A program made the translations under genes and the position numbers. 27,034 bases of DNA from Pontimonas sp. (GTDB lineage: Bacteria; Actinomycetota; Actinomycetes; Actinomycetales; Microbacteriaceae). Positions 1 to 7,851 of the stretch are shown here, in pieces. Within the stretch, counting starts at the first letter, position 1. Every line of letters begins with the position of its first letter. Where the stretch lies: the NCBI GenBank assembly GCA_017852615.1, contig JAFMKX010000007.1, positions 10,712 through 37,745 on the forward strand, written 5' to 3'. The notes below the pieces were generated by a model, which did not search any database, was not told where the DNA came from, and saw only the letters and a program-made list of their open reading frames with translations.

Positions 1-311
1 GCCGGGGCGGCGGTGTCAGCGCTCGCAGCGCCTGCATCAGCAAGCGCTTGAGCTATTTCTGCCTCACCTTCGCCCGCAGCGGTAAAAATGGCGATGGGGG
101 TCCCCACATCGGCCAAGTCGCCGGGCTTGATCAGCATTTTGGCAACGATCCCAGCTTCTTCCGCCTGATATTCGACGGTAGCCTTTTCGGTTTCAATTTC
201 TGCGAGCACGTCGCCCACCGCGATCTCAGCACCTTCCGTGACCAGCCAGTTCGAGAGAACTGCTTCACTGGCACCGGCGAGTACTTCAGGCATCCGAATA
301 ATGCTGGCCAT
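1..311 (-). CDS. Dihydrolipoamide acyltransferase (E2) of a 2-oxoacid dehydrogenase, N-terminal part, cut by window edge
   Basis: About 103 residues are visible; the gene runs off the left edge. Residues 1-78 form a biotinyl/lipoyl domain with the ETEKATVEY motif, where Lys43 is the expected lipoylation site. It is followed by an Ala/Glu-rich stretch from about residue 79, as in E2 linkers. In E2 enzymes the lipoyl arm carries the acyl group from E1 to CoA. The ATG overlaps the stop of the upstream E1 gene by one base (TAATG), so the two are probably translationally coupled. The acyltransferase domain itself is not in view, so acyl-group specificity (acetoin, pyruvate or branched-chain) cannot be judged. 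The family call is secure and the substrate is open. Confidence 0.9.
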   Translation of the reverse strand, partial: MASIIRMPEVLAGASEAVLSNWLVTEGAEIAVGDVLAEIETEKATVEYQAEEAGIVAKMLIKPGDLADVGTPIAIFTAAGEGEAEIAQALADAGAASADTAAP

Positions 312-2500
312 TAGCGGGTCCCCTTAGCGCTCATCACACGCTTCAAGCCGGCTTCGACTTCTTCGGTGCGCGCAATAGCAGCACGCTCTAAGACCTTGGA
401 GATGCTCGGTGAGGCCACAGATCCTGTGACACGTTCGACGGGCTGGTCGAGGTAGTCGAAGAAGCGCCGCTGGATTTCATCAGCGAGCCAACCCCCGTAC
501 GACGTTCCTTGAGCGCCCTGTTCCACAATCAGAACATTGTTGGTCTTGCGGATACTCTCACCCACCGTGTCCCAATCGAGACTGGCGCGGTCTAAAAATC
601 GCAGGTCCACCAATTCGGCATCGATGCCGGTGCGCTCAATTGCTTCCTGCGAGTGATTCACCATCGACATATAGGTCAGCACCGTCATCTCAGTACCGGG
701 GCGCACAATATTCGCTGTGCCATAGGGAATCTGGTAATCCAGGTCCCCCACCGGAATCTCGCCCTTGGTGAGATAGAGGTCGACATGCTCGATCATCAAT
801 ACCGGGTCATCACAGGCCAACGCCGCGTTCATCATGCCGACGTAGTCATAAGGATTAGACGCCGCCATAATTCGCCATCCGGGTGCGGTGGCAAATATTC
901 CGGCAGGATCCATCAAGTGTTGTGAACCGTATCCGCTGCCCATCGCTACCTTGGTGCGAAGCACAAGGGGTACCGCAGACTCTCCACCAAACATGTGCCG
1001 GGCTTTTCCGATCTGGTTGAACACCTGATCCGCAGCCACCCACATGAAATCGGGATACATGAATTCCACGACGGGACGGTAGCGGCCATCGAGGGCTAAT
1101 CCGCCGCCGAGACCGGTAAAGGCGTTTTCGGAAATAGGAGTTCCCAAGATGCGTTCGGGATACTTCTCGCTCAAACCCTTGGTCGCACCGTTGGTACCAC
1201 CCTTGAGATTGTGAATGTCTTCACCCAAAATCAAGATTCTGGAATCCTGCTCCATATTGCGATCCATCACCGCGGCAACGGCGTCGACAAAACGCACGTC
1301 TTCGAGTTCGCCCTGGTACTGCGCGCGCTCTTGAAGCCGAGCCCCCGCTAGTTCACTCAGGTCACCTCGCACACCCACATCCACGAATCCAGGTTCAGGC
1401 CACAGAGCTGGCTTGATGCGTCGAACCCCAGGTTTGGCCTCGGGGTCTTGTTCCACGAGCTCGGCCGCCGCACGAGCCATAGCTTCTTGAGCCTGGCTGC
1501 GCACCAGAGCCTCCACCTCGTCGTTGATCAATCCCAACGACTTCATTTGGTTGGCGACCAGAGTCAGCGGGTCGCGTGCTCGCCAGGATTCTTCCTCTTC
1601 CTTGGAGCGGTAGCCAAAAGCAGACCCGGGGAAGGCGCCGTTTTGGTGGAAGAAGCGATACACCTCGGCTTCGATCACGACAGGACCCTTACCTGCCCGG
1701 GTATAAGCCTCGGCTTTTTGCATCGTGAGATACACCGCGAGAGGATCCATGCCATCCACTCGGAACGAAGGGATACCAAAACCGACACCGCGACCGGAAA
1801 GCCTGGATTCTCGGGTGGCTTCCTCCACCGTGGTGGACACCGCATAGAGGTTGTTTTCAATAAAGAAAATTAGGGGAATGTCCCACGCTGCCGTGAGGTT
1901 CATGCTCTCCAACACCGAGCCAATGTTGACTGCACCATCACCGAAGTACGTCACGGTCATATCGGTCGTTCCCGAGAGCGACTGGGCGTACGCATTACCG
2001 GCGGCGAGAGGAACACCACCACCGACGATGGCATTCGTGCCGAGAGCACCTGCCTCATGCCACTGCAAGTGCATGGACCCACCGCGACCTTTACAGAATC
2101 CTTGGGCCAAACCAAGAATCTCGGCCATGGTGCGCTGGAGAACATTTTGAATATCGGCGCTGACCAGAGTCTGCAAATCCAAACCGTCCGGAGCGACGTA
2201 TCCCAGTGCCTTTGCCAGGAACTGGTGGTGACCTCGGTGAGAGCCATTCACGGCGTCGGTGGGGCGAAGGCTCAGCCCGGAGCCGACCGCGCCACCTTCT
2301 TGACCGACGGACGAGTGCGCCGGACCGTGAACGAGACCTTCACCGGCTAGTTCTAATACGGTCTCTTCAAACGCGCGAATTAGGTGCAGTTGGCCCAGCA
2401 TGGTGGCCAGCAGAGCGGGATCTGCCTTTTCCCAATCAGATTTGGTGGTGGTGACCTCTACCCACGGCTCGAGGGGGATCAGGAGGTTTTCTTTCGCCAC
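311..2500 (-). CDS. Fused alpha-beta thiamine-diphosphate-dependent 2-oxoacid dehydrogenase E1
   Basis: The 729-residue protein joins the two chains that are usually separate in alpha2-beta2 E1 enzymes. Residues about 30-370 are the alpha part, with the ThDP motif GDG (187-189) ending at ENN (215-217). Residues about 400-729 are the beta part (transketolase-like pyrimidine-binding and C-terminal domains). E1 decarboxylates a 2-oxoacid, or cleaves acetoin, and reductively acylates the E2 lipoyl arm; the E2 gene follows directly. The start is a GTG at 2500 with only a weak purine-rich ribosome site (AGAGAAGAAG). The gene is divergent from the VOC-GntR-dehydrogenase unit, with GntR-like operators in between. 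Fused E1 of this kind is often annotated as acetoin dehydrogenase or branched-chain E1; the sequence alone does not decide. Confidence 0.9.
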   Translation of the reverse strand: MAKENLLIPLEPWVEVTTTKSDWEKADPALLATMLGQLHLIRAFEETVLELAGEGLVHGPAHSSVGQEGGAVGSGLSLRPTDAVNGSHRGHHQFLAKALGYVAPDGLDLQTLVSADIQNVLQRTMAEILGLAQGFCKGRGGSMHLQWHEAGALGTNAIVGGGVPLAAGNAYAQSLSGTTDMTVTYFGDGAVNIGSVLESMNLTAAWDIPLIFFIENNLYAVSTTVEEATRESRLSGRGVGFGIPSFRVDGMDPLAVYLTMQKAEAYTRAGKGPVVIEAEVYRFFHQNGAFPGSAFGYRSKEEEESWRARDPLTLVANQMKSLGLINDEVEALVRSQAQEAMARAAAELVEQDPEAKPGVRRIKPALWPEPGFVDVGVRGDLSELAGARLQERAQYQGELEDVRFVDAVAAVMDRNMEQDSRILILGEDIHNLKGGTNGATKGLSEKYPERILGTPISENAFTGLGGGLALDGRYRPVVEFMYPDFMWVAADQVFNQIGKARHMFGGESAVPLVLRTKVAMGSGYGSQHLMDPAGIFATAPGWRIMAASNPYDYVGMMNAALACDDPVLMIEHVDLYLTKGEIPVGDLDYQIPYGTANIVRPGTEMTVLTYMSMVNHSQEAIERTGIDAELVDLRFLDRASLDWDTVGESIRKTNNVLIVEQGAQGTSYGGWLADEIQRRFFDYLDQPVERVTGSVASPSISKVLERAAIARTEEVEAGLKRVMSAKGTR

Positions 2501-2577
2501 GATGCTTCTTCTCTCTGCGCTGAGTTCTGAATGGCCTGTGCCAAATCAGGTGTGATGTTTCCGCCACGCTACACCAG

Positions 2578-2589
2578 ATTGTATCCAAT
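2578..2589. promoter_or_regulatory. GntR/FadR-like operator, copy 1
   Basis: ATTGTATCCAAT is a palindrome of the form ATTG-N4-CAAT. Similar ATTGTATACAAT-type sites are bound by FCD-domain GntR regulators. It lies in the divergent spacer between the E1 and VOC genes, whose plus-strand operon encodes such a regulator. Binding by that regulator is inferred. Confidence 0.5.
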
Positions 2590-2639
2590 GTCACGAAATA
2601 TGTGGGAATTTGGTAGAAAAACCGAATCAAATGAGCCAT

Positions 2640-2651
2640 ACTGTATTCAAT
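2640..2651. promoter_or_regulatory. GntR/FadR-like operator, copy 2
   Basis: ACTGTATTCAAT repeats the ATTG-N4-CAAT pattern of the site at 2578 with one arm mismatch, 62 bases downstream start to start. It ends 22 bases before the VOC start codon, a position suited to repressing the plus-strand operon. Confidence 0.45.
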
Positions 2652-2673
2652 CGAAACATAAGGGCGTGATGAG

Positions 2674-3198
2674 ATGGCACTTCCAGGTCTACGAGGAACC
2701 GAGCACATCGGCTTTACGGTTCCGGACCTTGATCAAGCCGAACGTTTTTTTGTGGACGTGATCGGCTGCGAAAAGGTCTATAGCCTGGGTCCGTTTATCA
2801 AAGACGACGATTGGCTCGCTCAGCAACTCCACGTCCACCCTCGCGCCATCATGCGCGAGCTGCGATTCTTCCGCTGCAAAAATGGCCCCAATTTTGAGAT
2901 CTTCCAATGGGAAACACCCGAGCCCCAAGCTCCCCAGCCCTCCAATTCTGATCTGGGTGGGCACCACCTCGCTTTTTACGTAGACGATCTGGATGTGGCG
3001 GTGGACTATTTGGCCAGTCACGGCGTGGAGCTCATGGGAGAGGTCGTAGCCTCTCAAAACGCTAGCTTCGGTCAGCGCTGGCAATACTTCCTGACCCCCT
3101 GGGGCATGCAGTGCGAACTCGTCAGCTTCCCCGAGGGCAAAGCCTATGAAAAGGACTCCCCTGTTATCCTGTGGCATCCCGCTAGGCCCAGCGAATAG
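2674..3198 (+). CDS. VOC (glyoxalase/dioxygenase fold) family protein
   Basis: The 174-residue protein has two beta-alpha-beta-beta-beta modules with the VOC metal ligand pattern: His11 (TEHIGFTVPDL), Glu75 (NFEIFQW), His97 or His98 (GGHHLAFYVDDL) and Glu148 (MQCELVSFPEG). All four ligand positions are filled, so a metal-dependent enzyme (lyase, isomerase or dioxygenase) is likely rather than a binding protein. It is the first gene of a plus-strand unit and is followed within 8 bases by the GntR regulator. The ATG at 2674 was chosen because the fold begins immediately after it. The reaction is unknown; VOC proteins are too diverse for a substrate call. Confidence 0.85.
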   Translation: MALPGLRGTEHIGFTVPDLDQAERFFVDVIGCEKVYSLGPFIKDDDWLAQQLHVHPRAIMRELRFFRCKNGPNFEIFQWETPEPQAPQPSNSDLGGHHLAFYVDDLDVAVDYLASHGVELMGEVVASQNASFGQRWQYFLTPWGMQCELVSFPEGKAYEKDSPVILWHPARPSE

Positions 3199-3206
3199 GT
3201 TTGCCG

Positions 3207-3887
3207 ATGTCTGCCCCCGATACTCTCCGCGATGGCAATGCCAGCACCCGTATTGCCGATGGCTTGCGCGAAGCCATCCTGCGCGGCGAGTACCTACCCG
3301 GAGATCGGATTATTCAAGAAGACCTCTCCGCCCGCTATGGCGGATCCCGCATTCCCGTGAGAGAAGCTCTGCGCCAATTGGAATCTGATGGTTTAGTCCG
3401 ACTCGTAGCCAATACCGGTGCGTGGGTGGCAAGCCTGAGTATGGCTGAGTGCTCCGAGGTGTACCAAACCCGTGAGCGCTTAGAGCCGCTGTTGTTGCGT
3501 TTTTCGGCGGAGCACCTCACCACTGAAACCCTGGCCACTTTGGATCGCTTGGCCCATCAGATGGAGGATGCACCGGGGGTAGAAGAGTTTCTTGAACTTG
3601 ATCGCCGCTTCCACTTCGCCACGTATGACAGCTTCCACACCCACACTCTGGGGCCACTCGTGACCAGGCTGTGGAATACCACTCAGCCTTATCGACGCGC
3701 GTACACCACCTTGGTGGGCTCGCGTAATCGGCGCATTTTTCATGATGAGCACCACATGTTGGTCACCGCTTTATACGATGGTGATTTGGAGCTTGCCGAA
3801 CAAATTCTTGCCCTGCACATTCGACGCACCAGATTGCACCTAGAACGTCATCCCGAGCTTTTTGACCCCACCACTCCCCCACATTAA
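3207..3887 (+). CDS. GntR family transcriptional regulator, FadR (FCD) subfamily
   Basis: The 226-residue protein has an N-terminal winged helix (about residues 10-75, with the GntR signature around IPVREALRQLESDGLV) and a C-terminal all-helical FCD ligand-binding domain. FCD metal ligands are visible in LDRRFH, DEHHM and ALHIRRTR. FCD regulators sense carboxylic or sugar acids, usually intermediates of the pathway they control. The ATG at 3207 is preferred over an in-frame TTG at 3201, because the AGG at 3197-3199 is well spaced for 3207 and lies almost on top of 3201. The gene follows the VOC stop by 8 bases and precedes two dehydrogenase genes. Two matching palindromes upstream of the VOC gene suggest autoregulation of the unit. 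Confidence 0.92.
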   Translation: MSAPDTLRDGNASTRIADGLREAILRGEYLPGDRIIQEDLSARYGGSRIPVREALRQLESDGLVRLVANTGAWVASLSMAECSEVYQTRERLEPLLLRFSAEHLTTETLATLDRLAHQMEDAPGVEEFLELDRRFHFATYDSFHTHTLGPLVTRLWNTTQPYRRAYTTLVGSRNRRIFHDEHHMLVTALYDGDLELAEQILALHIRRTRLHLERHPELFDPTTPPH

Positions 3888-3904
3888 GGAAACACATCAC
3901 CCTC

Positions 3905-5281
3905 ATGACAATGGCCGTAACGAACCCCACCACCGGAATGCTCGAAAAGGAATACCCCGAGCACACTGAGGCTGACATCGATTCCAAGCTGGCAATCGCT
4001 CAAAGCGCCCACGAGACGCTGCGTCGCACCTCCTTTGATCAGCGTGCCGCGTGGATGCGCGCCACCGCTGACCTGATGGAATCCGAAGTGGATTCTCTCG
4101 CACCGATGATGGTGCGCGAAATGGGAAAGCCCATCGCTCAGGCGCAAGCCGAGGTCCACAAATGCGTGAAAAACATGCGCTTCTATGCGGACAAGGCCGA
4201 GGAGTTTCTTGCCGATGAGCCCCTAGCAGACCCCAGCTCGGTCAACGCCAGTGCCGCCTGGGCCAGGTATGAGCCACTGGGTGTTGTCCTGGCTGTGATG
4301 CCCTGGAACTACCCACTGTGGCAGGTGATGCGTTTCGCTGCCCCCGCTTTGATGGCGGGCAATGCGGGAATCCTCAAGCACGCTTCCAACGTGCCTGAAT
4401 CAGCGCTTTATCTCGACACCCTCTTCACCCGAGGCGGCTTCCCCGAGGGTTCGTTCAGCACCCTGATGATTGGTGTGAAGTTAGTCAACACCGTTATTGA
4501 CGACTGGAGAGTCAAAGCCATCACGCTGACCGGCTCAGAACCCGCCGGTCGCGCTGTTGCCGAACGTGCTGGTCGTCAGATTAAGAAGTCCGTGCTGGAA
4601 TTGGGCGGATCCGATGCGTTTGTCGTGATGCCCTCGGCTGATATCGAAAAGTCAGCTAAGACGGGAGTGCTCGCTCGGGTCAACAACAATGGCCAATCCT
4701 GCATCGCCGGAAAGCGCTTCATCATTCACGAGGACATTTACGATGCGTGGGTGGAACACTTTGTCGCTGAAATGGCATCCCTGGTTGTAGGTGACCCCAT
4801 GGATCCCGCGACCAACATTGGCCCACTCGCCACCAAAAACGGCCAGCGCGATATTGCGCAACTAGTCGATGACGCCAAAGACAAGGGTGCTCGCATCCTG
4901 CTCGGTGGTGAACTTCCCGAGGGACCTGGTTTCTATTACCCCCCGACCATCATCGATAACATCACCCCCGAGATGCGCATCACCATGGAGGAAGCTTTCG
5001 GGCCCCTGGCGAGCGTCTATAAAGTCAGCTCCCGCGAAGAAGCCATCTCGATTGCGAATCAGACCACCTTTGGTTTGAGTTCCGCGATCTGGAGTGGCGA
5101 TGCGACTGAGCAAGAATTCTTCTTGAAAGAACTCGATGCAGGCGCAGTCTTCATCAACGGCATGACCATCTCGTTCCCTGAACTTGCTTTTGGTGGCATC
5201 AAGGATTCAGGCTTTGGCCGCGAATTGGGCGCCCCCGGAATCCGTGAGTTCACCAACATGAAGACCATCTGGCAAGGCTAA
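3905..5281 (+). CDS. NAD(P)-dependent aldehyde dehydrogenase, succinate-semialdehyde type
   Basis: The 458-residue protein has the full aldehyde dehydrogenase fold: PWN motif (133-135), cofactor-binding Lys158, general base Glu232 in LELGGSDAFVV and nucleophile Cys266 in NNNGQSCIAGKRF. It oxidises an aldehyde to its acid through a thioester intermediate. Length and N-terminus resemble the short GabD-type succinate-semialdehyde dehydrogenases of actinobacteria. It sits 17 bases after the GntR gene and 4 bases before a 3-hydroxyacid dehydrogenase-like gene, so the two may process successive alcohol and aldehyde intermediates. An AAGGA at 3887-3891 is somewhat far from ATG 3905; ATG 3911 is an alternative. 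The natural substrate need not be succinate semialdehyde. Confidence 0.92.
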   Translation: MTMAVTNPTTGMLEKEYPEHTEADIDSKLAIAQSAHETLRRTSFDQRAAWMRATADLMESEVDSLAPMMVREMGKPIAQAQAEVHKCVKNMRFYADKAEEFLADEPLADPSSVNASAAWARYEPLGVVLAVMPWNYPLWQVMRFAAPALMAGNAGILKHASNVPESALYLDTLFTRGGFPEGSFSTLMIGVKLVNTVIDDWRVKAITLTGSEPAGRAVAERAGRQIKKSVLELGGSDAFVVMPSADIEKSAKTGVLARVNNNGQSCIAGKRFIIHEDIYDAWVEHFVAEMASLVVGDPMDPATNIGPLATKNGQRDIAQLVDDAKDKGARILLGGELPEGPGFYYPPTIIDNITPEMRITMEEAFGPLASVYKVSSREEAISIANQTTFGLSSAIWSGDATEQEFFLKELDAGAVFINGMTISFPELAFGGIKDSGFGRELGAPGIREFTNMKTIWQG

Positions 5282-5285
5282 ACAG

Positions 5286-6164
5286 ATGGCTGATGTGGGC
5301 TTCTTGGGCCTGGGGACCATGGGCATGGGTATGGCCCGGCGGCTTATCGCCGCTGGGCACACCGTGCACGTGTGGAACAGATCCAAGGGCCCGGTAGAAG
5401 CCTTAGTTGACCAGGGCGCTACAGAAGCGACCACTCCAGCCGAGGCGCTGGCCACCAAGGCTTCGTTCTCGATGCTGGCTAACGACAGCGTGGCTGAGAT
5501 GGTCTTGAGTGAAGACAACCTCAGAGCAGCTGAGGGTGGCTTCCACGCCAATATGGCCTCGGTGAGCCCTGAGTGTGGGCGCAGGTTGTCAGACCTGGCT
5601 CTGCGCGTGGGCGTGTCCTACCTGGCTAGCCCGGTGCTGGGCCGTCCTGCCGTGGCTGCGGAGGGTAACCTCAACATCTTGGCCGCCGGATCCCCAGACG
5701 CCATCGCTGCGGCTCAGCCGTTTTTTGAGGTGATGGGAAAAAAGACCTGGCCGATGGGTGACTCTGCTGAGGTAGCCAACCTGGTCAAAGTGGCCGTGAA
5801 TTACAACATTATTCACGCGATTCAAGCCTTGGGAGAATCAATTGCTCTGGTGGAAACAGCGGGCGTTGACGCTAGCGATTTTGTCGAGCTCTTGAGCAAC
5901 ACCCTTTTTGGTGGCGTGGTCTACCAGGGCTATGGAAATCTGATTGCCCAGAAGGAATACCTCCCCCAAAGCTTCTCGTTAGAGCTTGGACTCAAAGACT
6001 TGTCCCTTGCCGAAGGGGCCGCTCAAGACGCAGGGATTACCCTGCCCACCTCCGGGGTGTTGCGCTCACTCTTCGAGGCAGCGCTGGCCTCACCCGAGCT
6101 CGTTGACTACGACTGGGCTGCCTTAGCGGAGATAACTAGGCAGCAACACTTCGACGCTTCCTAA
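5286..6164 (+). CDS. NAD(P)-dependent oxidoreductase, 3-hydroxyisobutyrate dehydrogenase family
   Basis: The 292-residue protein carries the N-terminal Rossmann motif GLGTMG (8-13) of beta-hydroxyacid dehydrogenases and the catalytic Lys168 with Asn172 (NLVKVAVNY) in the helical C-terminal domain. The substrate loop reads SPVLGRP (115-121) where classical members have DAPVSGG. This places it in the branch that includes glyoxylate or succinic-semialdehyde reductases and imine reductases rather than true 3-hydroxyisobutyrate dehydrogenases. It likely interconverts a small 3-hydroxy acid or alcohol and its aldehyde. The start lies 4 bases after the aldehyde dehydrogenase stop. No terminator is visible in the 24 bases between its stop and that of the convergent SDR gene. 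Confidence 0.9.
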   Translation: MADVGFLGLGTMGMGMARRLIAAGHTVHVWNRSKGPVEALVDQGATEATTPAEALATKASFSMLANDSVAEMVLSEDNLRAAEGGFHANMASVSPECGRRLSDLALRVGVSYLASPVLGRPAVAAEGNLNILAAGSPDAIAAAQPFFEVMGKKTWPMGDSAEVANLVKVAVNYNIIHAIQALGESIALVETAGVDASDFVELLSNTLFGGVVYQGYGNLIAQKEYLPQSFSLELGLKDLSLAEGAAQDAGITLPTSGVLRSLFEAALASPELVDYDWAALAEITRQQHFDAS

Positions 6165-6188
6165 CCCGGGCGCGGGGCTAATACCGCC

Positions 6189-6911
6189 CTACTGGGCCGT
6201 CGACCCGCCATCGATCACGAGTTCGGTGCCGGTGATATAGGACGCATCATCAGAAGCTAAGAACAGCGCTGCGTGAGCAACCTCCCTCGGTGTACCCAGG
6301 CGACCCAGCGGAGTCTTATCCACAAGATCCTGGGTGAGGGATTCATCCTGAGCCATGACCATGGGAGTTCCGATGATCCCCGGGTGAATCGAATTGGATC
6401 GGATGTTGAACTGCGCATACGTGAGTGCAACGTTTTTACTCAGCGAGCGCACAGCCGCTTTGGAGGCGGTGTAGGCAGATACTCCCGAGGCTCCGACATA
6501 TCCCCACATGGAAGAGGTGTGCACCATGGCACCTGCGTGTGCCTTCTTCATCACAGGAAGGACTGCCCGGGTGCCATAAAAGACGCCGTTGAGGTTGAGA
6601 TCAATGATTCGGTGCCAGTCCTCGAGCTCAATAGTCTCGATTCCTTCATAGGAACCCACCGCACCAGCATTGTTAAACAAGATGTCGATAGTGCCCTGTT
6701 CACCAACCACACGCTCCACCAGCGCATTCCACTGCTCGAGCTGTGTCACATCCATGTCCACGCTGTGGATTCTCTCCTGGGCAAACTCATCCTCGTGAGA
6801 GAGGTCAAGGGAATAGACCGTGGCGCCTTCCTCGGCAAACAGCTCCACAGCTGCCCTGCCAATTCCCCGAGCGCCACCGGAAATGATCGCCACCTTGTTG
6901 GCTAGTCGCAT
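6189..6911 (-). CDS. SDR family NAD(P)-dependent oxidoreductase
   Basis: This is a 240-residue classical short-chain dehydrogenase with cofactor motif GGARGIG (12-18), NNAG (80-83), a catalytic Ser at 133-134, Tyr147 and Lys151 (YTASK), and the usual C-terminal IDGG. It oxidises a secondary alcohol or reduces a ketone. The ATG at 6911 has a good AAGGA ribosome site. It is divergent from the cupin pair across a 140-base spacer with several inverted repeats, so the two units are probably co-controlled. Whether it acts on the same compound as the two dehydrogenases at 3905-6164 is inferred from proximity only. Confidence 0.93.
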   Translation of the reverse strand: MRLANKVAIISGGARGIGRAAVELFAEEGATVYSLDLSHEDEFAQERIHSVDMDVTQLEQWNALVERVVGEQGTIDILFNNAGAVGSYEGIETIELEDWHRIIDLNLNGVFYGTRAVLPVMKKAHAGAMVHTSSMWGYVGASGVSAYTASKAAVRSLSKNVALTYAQFNIRSNSIHPGIIGTPMVMAQDESLTQDLVDKTPLGRLGTPREVAHAALFLASDDASYITGTELVIDGGSTAQ

Positions 6912-6935
6912 GAGGATATTCCTTCCTGTCTTTCA

Positions 6936-6951
6936 CACACCACGTTGTGTG
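6936..6951. promoter_or_regulatory. Palindrome centred on ACGT between SDR and cupin genes
   Basis: CACACCACGTTGTGTG is a 16-base near-perfect palindrome (CACAC-N-ACGT-N-GTGTG, one mismatched pair). It starts 25 bases upstream of the SDR start codon in the divergent spacer and is a candidate operator. The cognate factor is unknown. Confidence 0.4.
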
Positions 6952-7013
6952 CATCTATAGAGAACATCTAAGCGAAAATACGCCCCAAAATCTAGCGAAG
7001 TCAGCACACAGGC

Positions 7014-7030
7014 GTTATCTTAGAGAGAAC
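7014..7030. promoter_or_regulatory. Shared operator-like inverted repeat, cupin copy
   Basis: GTTATCT-TAG-AGAGAAC has two 7-base arms with one mismatch and a 3-base spacer. It ends 21 bases before the cupin start. A close copy with the same flanking ACTCA/GCTCA sequence occurs at 14068-14084 upstream of the ABC importer operon. A weaker match lies at 6950-6965. Confidence 0.45.
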
Positions 7031-7051
7031 ACTCAACGCGGAGGGGAAAAA

Positions 7052-7459
7052 ATGGTTAATTCCATCATTGTTTCAGATACGGGTAGCCCGTCTCAGGTGA
7101 TCGGTGTTCATGGCGGCAAAGGCCTCATGCACTGGAAAAGGTTTGTCACCGGATTGATGATGCACGCAGCGTGGGATTCCTTTGAGCACAATCGCTTAGA
7201 GCCTGGCGCTGCGGTCGGCGAACACGTTCATTCACGCACCGAAGAGATCTATTTCATCGTTTCCGGTAAAGGAATGATGAAATACAACGGCGAAGAATTC
7301 GAGGTTGTCGCGGGCGATCTCATCATGACTCCCCTCGATGGCCGACACGGTATTACCAATCACGGCGACGAGGTCATGGAATTCGTGGTGGTCGAGGCTC
7401 TGCCGCCCTCGATCGTCAACGCACTGCCCGATTACACGCCATCCGTCGAAGCTGCCTAA
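7052..7459 (+). CDS. Cupin domain protein
   Basis: The 135-residue single-domain cupin has motif 1 with His58, His60 and Glu64 or Glu65 (GEHVHSRTEEIYFIVSG). Motif 2 has Pro94, His99 and Asn103 (GDLIMTPLDGRHGITN). The complete metal site points to a metal-dependent enzyme or small-molecule binder. The ATG at 7052 follows a strong GGAGGGG ribosome site; an open frame begins earlier at 6947, but that stretch lies in the regulatory region. The gene is followed 10 bases later by a second cupin-like gene. Known cupins of this size include isomerases, dioxygenases and lyases; no substrate can be assigned. Confidence 0.85.
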   Translation: MVNSIIVSDTGSPSQVIGVHGGKGLMHWKRFVTGLMMHAAWDSFEHNRLEPGAAVGEHVHSRTEEIYFIVSGKGMMKYNGEEFEVVAGDLIMTPLDGRHGITNHGDEVMEFVVVEALPPSIVNALPDYTPSVEAA

Positions 7460-7469
7460 GGAGACCGTC

Positions 7470-7778
7470 ATGACCAACCCTCGTGTGAATCTTTTCACGA
7501 CGAAAGAATCTGGAATCACCGAAATCATGGCGGGCCCGTGGAAAAACATCGAAGTGGTGACCCTGGGAGCCGGGGAATCCGTCGACCTTCACGCCCAGGG
7601 CGATGAGCACTGTGTCTTCACCATTGACGGCACAGCCCACGTGAGCGAGCCCGATGGCCGCAGCTGGGACTTCGTCGCGGGTAATACGGTAACGCTGCCC
7701 GAAGGCGGCAGGTGCACGATTACTGCCGGAGCTGAGGGCATGCGCTACCTCATCATCACCCTGCGAGTCGATCACTAA
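7470..7778 (+). CDS. Small cupin-like protein
   Basis: The 102-residue protein has the beta-strand pattern of a cupin (residues 26-98) but a reduced metal site. Motif 1 reads LHAQGDEHCVFTIDG, with His41, Glu46 and His47; motif 2 (LPEGGRCTI) lacks the usual His. It may form a partner subunit of the cupin just upstream or bind a ligand without catalysis. The ATG at 7470 is preceded by AAGGAG at the end of the upstream gene. It ends before a strong hairpin terminator, closing the two-gene operon. The fold call is moderate and the function unknown. Confidence 0.75.
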   Translation: MTNPRVNLFTTKESGITEIMAGPWKNIEVVTLGAGESVDLHAQGDEHCVFTIDGTAHVSEPDGRSWDFVAGNTVTLPEGGRCTITAGAEGMRYLIITLRVDH

Positions 7779-7798
7779 CCACTCGTCACCGACACAAC

Positions 7799-7826
7799 AG
7801 CGCCGGAGGCAAAAGCCTCCGGCGCT
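7799..7826 (+). terminator. Rho-independent terminator after cupin operon
   Basis: A perfect 12-bp stem (AGCGCCGGAGGC / GCCTCCGGCGCT) with an AAAA loop is followed by GCGTTTTC. It lies between the convergent cupin operon and the M24 hydrolase gene. The T-rich side favours plus-strand termination, but the stem could also slow minus-strand polymerase. Confidence 0.85.
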
Positions 7827-7851
7827 GCGTTTTCAGGACTGCGATTTGTGA

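Noticed and set aside
3201..3206. TTG start for the GntR gene
   Set aside because: The only ribosome-site-like AGG is 1 base from the TTG but 7 bases from ATG 3207.
6947..7051. N-terminal extension of the first cupin
   Set aside because: The segment covers the promoter and operator region; a strong GGAGGGG site just before ATG 7052 marks the real start.
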